Below, in pieces: positions 58,450 through 64,000 of a DNA stretch of 64,000 bases; position 1 is the stretch's first letter, and every line of letters starts with the position of its first letter. The stretch is from Cytospora piceicola (taxonomy: Eukaryota > Ascomycota > Sordariomycetes > Diaporthales > Cytosporaceae). The position numbers and the translations under genes are program-made. Under the pieces are notes generated by a model. It made no database searches and had not been told where the DNA came from. It saw nothing but the letters and a program-made list of their open reading frames with translations. The stretch lies in NCBI GenBank assembly GCA_023375675.1, contig JALQBC010000008.1, positions 1,282,431-1,346,430 of the forward strand, given 5' to 3'.

Positions 58450-61400
58450 AGGTGGACTGTAACGTCCGGAATACTTTAGTTATAACTTTAGATTATATAG
58501 AGTAAAAAGGAAACCGGTCTATAATAAGTATATAAGCTGAGAATAAGATAGGGTAAGCTAAGAAGTTTATATAATTTTACTTTATTATAATTTATAATTG
58601 TAAAAATCTTAACCTGTAATAGAGATTATTATATAATAGGTATAGACTTTTATAGCTAAGAAAGGAGGAAATTCTATACGTTAACCTATATAATAACTAT
58701 ACTTCTATTATATATTATATCTTATAGTCCTTATAGCTCTTTTAAACCTGTAATATAGTATTATTACGTATATAAACTCTAACTTTAACGACGATTATAT
58801 TACGTTTATAAACGAAATAGAGAAGGCTATAACGAGGTAATAATAACGTAATAGCCTTTTAGTAAACGTTTAAAGGTTATTTATTATTTTTAAATATATC
58901 CTGTTTAAGTATATTAATTTATAGGACCCGGAAATTAATATACTTTATAACCTAATTTAAAAGGTAAGAAATCTATATATTATAACCGCTTTTATTTTTT
59001 ATACTAATAGGCCGGTAAGCTAAAAAAGACTTAGTTATCTATAACTTTAAAGTAAATAAGTTTAATAAGCGGTAAGAAGAAGAGTATATATAAGTAGTCG
59101 TTTTTATTTATATAGCTACGAAACTATAAAAGGAAAGTAAAGCGTATTAGTACTATAAAGATAAGAATAAGATATTTTATAGCTATATATCTATATAGTA
59201 GTAAGCCGGAGACGTATATATAAACTGTTTTTTTAAGTATAAAAAAAACTATTATATATACTATTAGCCGGTAGTAAAATAAAAGTTTTATTATATACTT
59301 ATAAATTATCTATAAAAAGTCTTTTATAACTAATACTTTTAAGTAAACTATATTTATTATATAAAAAGTATCGATTAAGCGTAAAACGTATAAACTGCGA
59401 ATATCTATAATACAAGATATTACTATATAGAACTAGCCGTAAGAGAACACCGGCTACTATAAGTCTATATTTATATATATAAACGACTAGCTTTATAACT
59501 TATTAATCGTTATTATAAAGTAAAGCCGGACCGGAAACTATATATAGAAGATAATAAAGGTAAAGTCTTTCGGTAAAGTTATTAGTTTAATATAAGGAAT
59601 ATACCGAGTCTTATCTGTAAAGTTATTTATAAAAATACAAACCTTTAAGTAGTTCTTCTTTATCTGTAAAATAACTATATAAGTACTGTTATATAAACCT
59701 TACTATATATTAAAGTTTTATATAAGAATTATAAAAACTTTAAACTTTAAATTTAAGCAGGTAGGTAGAATAAAAGGAAACTTTATAAATTATAAAAACT
59801 CCGGTAAAAGACTAGCTATAAAGATATCTTTAAGGCTATTTATAACCTTTATAATAGCTAAGTAAGCTATAGTATTATTAAGAAAACGGCGGAAGGTAGT
59901 ATAATTTAGCTTTATAACGGTAGTATTTATCCCGAATAGTATATAACGATTTATAAATATACCTAGGTTAAAAAAGGCTTATATTAGTAGCTAGTTTAAG
60001 TATACTATTTAAAAGAAGTCTATAATATCGGAATACGAAGAGATTATAAGGTATAACTTAATTAACCTATATAGTTTCGGCTTATATAGTATATCTTATA
60101 ATTACTAGATAAAGCTACGGTTCTCTTTATTAGCCCTTTAGACTTATATATTTTCTATAAGACGCCGAACTTATATATTAAACTAGATATACGACTATAA
60201 TAGAAATACCTATATAATCTATATATATACTCTTCTCTATATAACCGAAAGAATTTAAGTAAAATTACCGTTAAAAGCTATAGGGATTCTACTAAATAAC
60301 TTATCGTTATATATAATATTTTATAACGTACGGTTTATAGCTTTAAAGTAATATTTATATTATATAAAAACCTCGTCTTAAATAATAAAAGACGTAGTTT
60401 ATAGTAGGTTTATAAGCTTAAAGTTCTTCTTAATATTATATATAAACGTTTAATAAATCGATATAGGAATCCGGAAGCGGGAGTAAACTATATAGCTACT
60501 TAAGAGAAACAGTACTATAATACTAAAGGAGGCTATATAAAAAATAACCTGTCCGCAGGCCTATATATACGTTATAAAAGCCTTATAAAGAAAGGTTTTC
60601 TTTATCTCCCCCGGGCTTTAAATAAAGAAATATATGTTTTTAAGTATAGTTTCTATTATAGTAATAATCTTTTAGAAAATAAACGATTACTACTTATTAA
60701 ACCGGCTATAAGCGTTATTATAAAATAGCTGTTAGTCTTTTATATTATAGTTTAACTTAACCTTTAGCTATAGGTTTAACTATACCGATTTTTAACTATA
60801 CTACGGCTTAAGAAGACTAAAATCTTTAAAGTTTTTTTCGTACTTATAAAGCTATTACTAAAAGAGGAAGAGGCTATAATTAAAATATAGCTTTTAAAAG
60901 CTAAGTAAGATATTAGTATAGCTACGGAAACGGTATAGTAGATTATTATAAATCGAAGCTATAAACGTATTTTATAACCCGGTATAGTTTAAAACGTTCT
61001 TATAAAGAAGTATAATAATAAAAAGACGTTATAACGTAAAGCCGGTTTATTAAGCTATAGCTTTTTTAAAGCAGGTAGTTTAATAACCGTTATAGTTTAA
61101 TAAGCCTATAGTAAGGTAAGTAGCTTTATAAGTAAGATAAATAACGTTATTAATAGTTTATATATACTCGAATAACTATAAGCTATAAATATTATAAAGA
61201 AAAAGCTATAAAAAGTATAGTTTACTAATAATAGGTAGTATATAGTATATATAGTTAACCGTAGTATTACGTTATTAAGGCTACTACTACTTTTACTATT
61301 ATTTTTAAATATAGGAATAGGGAAAGTCGATATATAAAAGCCTTTACCTGTTTATATTATCCCTATTATAGTTAAAGAACGTTATTAACTAAGACTTACT

Positions 61401-63895
61401 ACGGTTTATAATACTTATAACCTTTTATAAAAAAGTATTATTTCGGAAGTATATAAGCTATTAACCCTTTAAGTAAACCGGTAAACGTATTATAAATAGA
61501 AACTCTTTATAAATAAAGTATTTAAACAGATGTATAATTGCCTTTATAAAGCTTACGTATTAGCCTTATAGGTATATAGTAATCTTATTAAGAATACGGC
61601 TGTTCTATAACGTAACCGTAGCCTTATTTATACCTTTATATATATACTTATAAATATACTTTATAGTCTTTATAATTATATAAATCTCTACGTTAATATA
61701 TACTTAGTATTTATAGTAAAAGTATAGGCTATACGGTATAACCTAGCGGTTATCTAGCTAAACCTTTTAGTTATTTACTTTCTTTTTTATAGTCTGATTA
61801 TTATTACGGCGTTTATAAAATAGGTATTTATCCTCTGGTATTAACGTTTCGTTTATAAAGTCCTTCGGAAAGTTTTTACGATAAATAACCGGAGCTATAG
61901 TTTTAAAAAGCTATATATAAAGGCTTTACAGGTTTACTATACTATATAGACTATATACTATAAAACTTTTTATAATACCTTATAATACGTTATTTAAATC
62001 CTCCTCCGGGGTAAAGAGTTTTATACGAATTATATAGTCGATATTTATAGAAAGCTTATAAAAATCTACGGCTTTATAGGTAAGAAATAATAAAATATAC
62101 TTATAAAGCAGGCTTTATTTTTAGAACTCGATAGTTTAAACTACGCCTGTAAAGTCTTTAAATAGCTTATCTTATAGTTTTTTTAAAAGAGCGTTATATT
62201 TAAGCTAGAATATATAACTTACGATATTTAAACGGTTTATAATAAACTCGTTCGGACTAAGTTTATAAAGGATTTTCGGCTATATAGGGTTTATAATAAC
62301 TGTAATAAAAAACGTAAACGTATTAAAGGCCTATATAATAATAATAAAGTTTTAATAATACTAACTAATAAACTGTTAACTTTTAATATATATTATAGGT
62401 AGAATAATATAAGTTTCGACTTAAGCTATATTACTATCGTTTTACTATAGCTAGTCTGTAATATTATTATATAGGTCTGTTTATAGGTTAGTTTAATAGG
62501 TTTTTAATTAAGTAAGCTTTATTTAGTCTGTTATAGCTTATAAATCTACTAATAGCTGTTAAAATAGCTATCGAAAAGAAAATAGTACTTATAGATTCGT
62601 TATTTATAGGTAGAGGATATATCGGCTATACTTTCGTAAGTTTATATAGTCCGATTTATAGCTAATATTTTATAAATCCCGGACTTTTATTCTTTAATAC
62701 TAACTATAGTCGTTATATAATAGTATAAAAAGGTATATAAAAAGAAGATATATAAAATAAAACGGTTATATATAACGGAAGGTTATAACCTTTATACCGT
62801 TTATAGTTTACTTTATAAAAACGAAATCCCGAAAGCTAACGTCTATATACTTATATAGAATAATAATAATAACTTCGTCGGCTATAAAAAGGTTTATATA
62901 TCTTTAATCGGCTTTATTTTTAAGTATTAACTATATTTATAAGTTTAAAGCTACCTATACTAAGCTTATTATCTACCGGAACCGCTTTTATATAGTAAAG
63001 TATATATTAATAAACAGATTATTCTTATATAAGTAATTTATAATATAGTTAAAGATTATTATATTTAGGCTATTATTAAATATAAAACGAAGTATAAAAA
63101 CGTAGTTAAAATCGTAGAAATATAGCTATACGTATTATAGCCTTTAACTTAATACCTTTTATAATAGGCCGGTTTAGTAATATAAAGCCTTATAAATCTA
63201 AAAATCTATAGGTTTATCGTTTATAATATTATATTTTATCTTTTTATAGTCGATAAAAATAAAAGCGAAGATATTATTATACCGCTATATATCTTTATAA
63301 AAGGCTTTACTATATAGTATAGTATTATATAGTAGGTTATATAAGAAAGATAGTAAAGGCCGGAAAGCCGGAATATATATATTATTTTATAAGTAGTACT
63401 TTTTAAACTTCGGGTTTATAGCTATAGATTACTATATAATAAAATTATTAATATTTTATTTAACTATAATATAGTATCTATATCTATAATATATATAAAA
63501 AGTCTTTCGTCTATTTAATATATAATACTATAAGATTTATACTTAACCGTTATAAGCTTTAAATTAAGTATAAAAATACTTTCGATACTATTTATAAGCA
63601 GTTAGTTATACGGCTTTCTTAACTCCGGTATACGAACAGATACGGTAGCCGGTTACCGCGACTATATTATACGTATATTTCCGGAAATCTCTTTTAAAAA
63701 CTACTTACTATAAGTAGCGTCGTAAGGTAGATATATAGTATAAAGAGTACTGTTATAGTATAATCGAAAAGCTATAGTAAGGCAGAAGTTTTTATAACGA
63801 CTATAAAAGCTAGTTTAAGAAAAGTAAGTAAAACGATTTACTTAAGGCGGTATAGTAATAAGGTAATATAATAGATATATAATATACTGGGGAAC

Positions 63896-63937
63896 GGCGG
63901 TAGGACCGCCTGCCGAGAAGGCCTTCCGTTAGGAAGG
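63896..63937. repeat. Two adjacent GC-rich perfect hairpins
   Basis: ggcggt-agg-accgcc (63896-63910) and ccttcc-gtta-ggaagg (63922-63937) form two 6-bp stems with 3- and 4-nt loops, within a GC-rich patch of about 60 bp in otherwise AT-rich RIP sequence. Could be part of a transposon terminus or an RNA structure. No terminator function is claimed. Confidence 0.6.
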
Positions 63938-64000
63938 ATCGGAAATTTAATAGCTATTTAGTTAGATAGTTAGATACGCCGCTTAGGCTGCTCCGGATCC

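Larger units (their letters stand above)
56790..64000. repeat. AT-rich RIP-degraded block (right)
   Basis: Same composition as the left block: almost no CpA/TpG, abundant TpA, CpG retained and no conventional ORFs. It extends beyond the window. Contains a 45-bp tandem repeat, a ghost reading frame to 58,449 and a GC-rich hairpin patch near 63.9 kb. Transposon class not determined. Confidence 0.9.

Overview
The window looks like a filamentous ascomycete chromosome (Pezizomycotina, most likely a Sordariomycete). Evidence: short spliceosomal introns (48-91 nt) with GTRNGY donors and CTRAY-like branch points, fungal-only protein families (RCR, PTH11-like rhodopsin-domain, MEP ammonium transporter), and very large blocks whose composition is the footprint of repeat-induced point mutation (RIP). 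In those blocks CpA and TpG are nearly absent, TpA is in excess, CpG is retained, and ATG is almost missing.

Layout. (1) 1-20.9 kb is a RIP-degraded block with tandem repeats, a telomere-like (GTTAAG)n tract and at least two 'ghost' reading frames that stay open except for stops explicable as RIP of Gln/Trp codons. (2) At about 20.9 kb the block cuts a glycoside hydrolase family 15-like gene, of which only two N-terminal exons survive. (3) 24.6-43.5 kb is a conventional gene-rich segment: an SLC35C2/TPT-type nucleotide-sugar transporter, an RCR (Congo-red resistance) membrane protein divergent from an MFS drug:H+ antiporter, a frameshifted BTB/POZ gene, an unrecognised gene, a large coiled-coil protein and a MEP2-type ammonium transporter with both pore histidines. 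(4) 43.5-56.8 kb is gene-poor but not RIP-mutated. It holds a frameshifted small secreted Cys-rich protein, an orphan 155-aa protein, an intact six-exon PTH11-like membrane protein, a two-exon orphan lacking an obvious ATG, and a 140-aa ORF ending exactly where RIP sequence resumes. (5) 56.8-64 kb is a second RIP block with another long ghost frame and a GC-rich hairpin patch near the end.

The genes do not form one pathway. Most are housekeeping membrane transport or cell-surface functions. The notable biology is compartmental: housekeeping genes lie between two RIP blocks, both borders carry a truncated or possibly truncated gene, and the inner flank is a strip of decaying or orphan genes. 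I found no CRISPR array, rRNA or convincing tRNA. All exon models were read by eye from splice signals and frame continuity, and no database search was possible.
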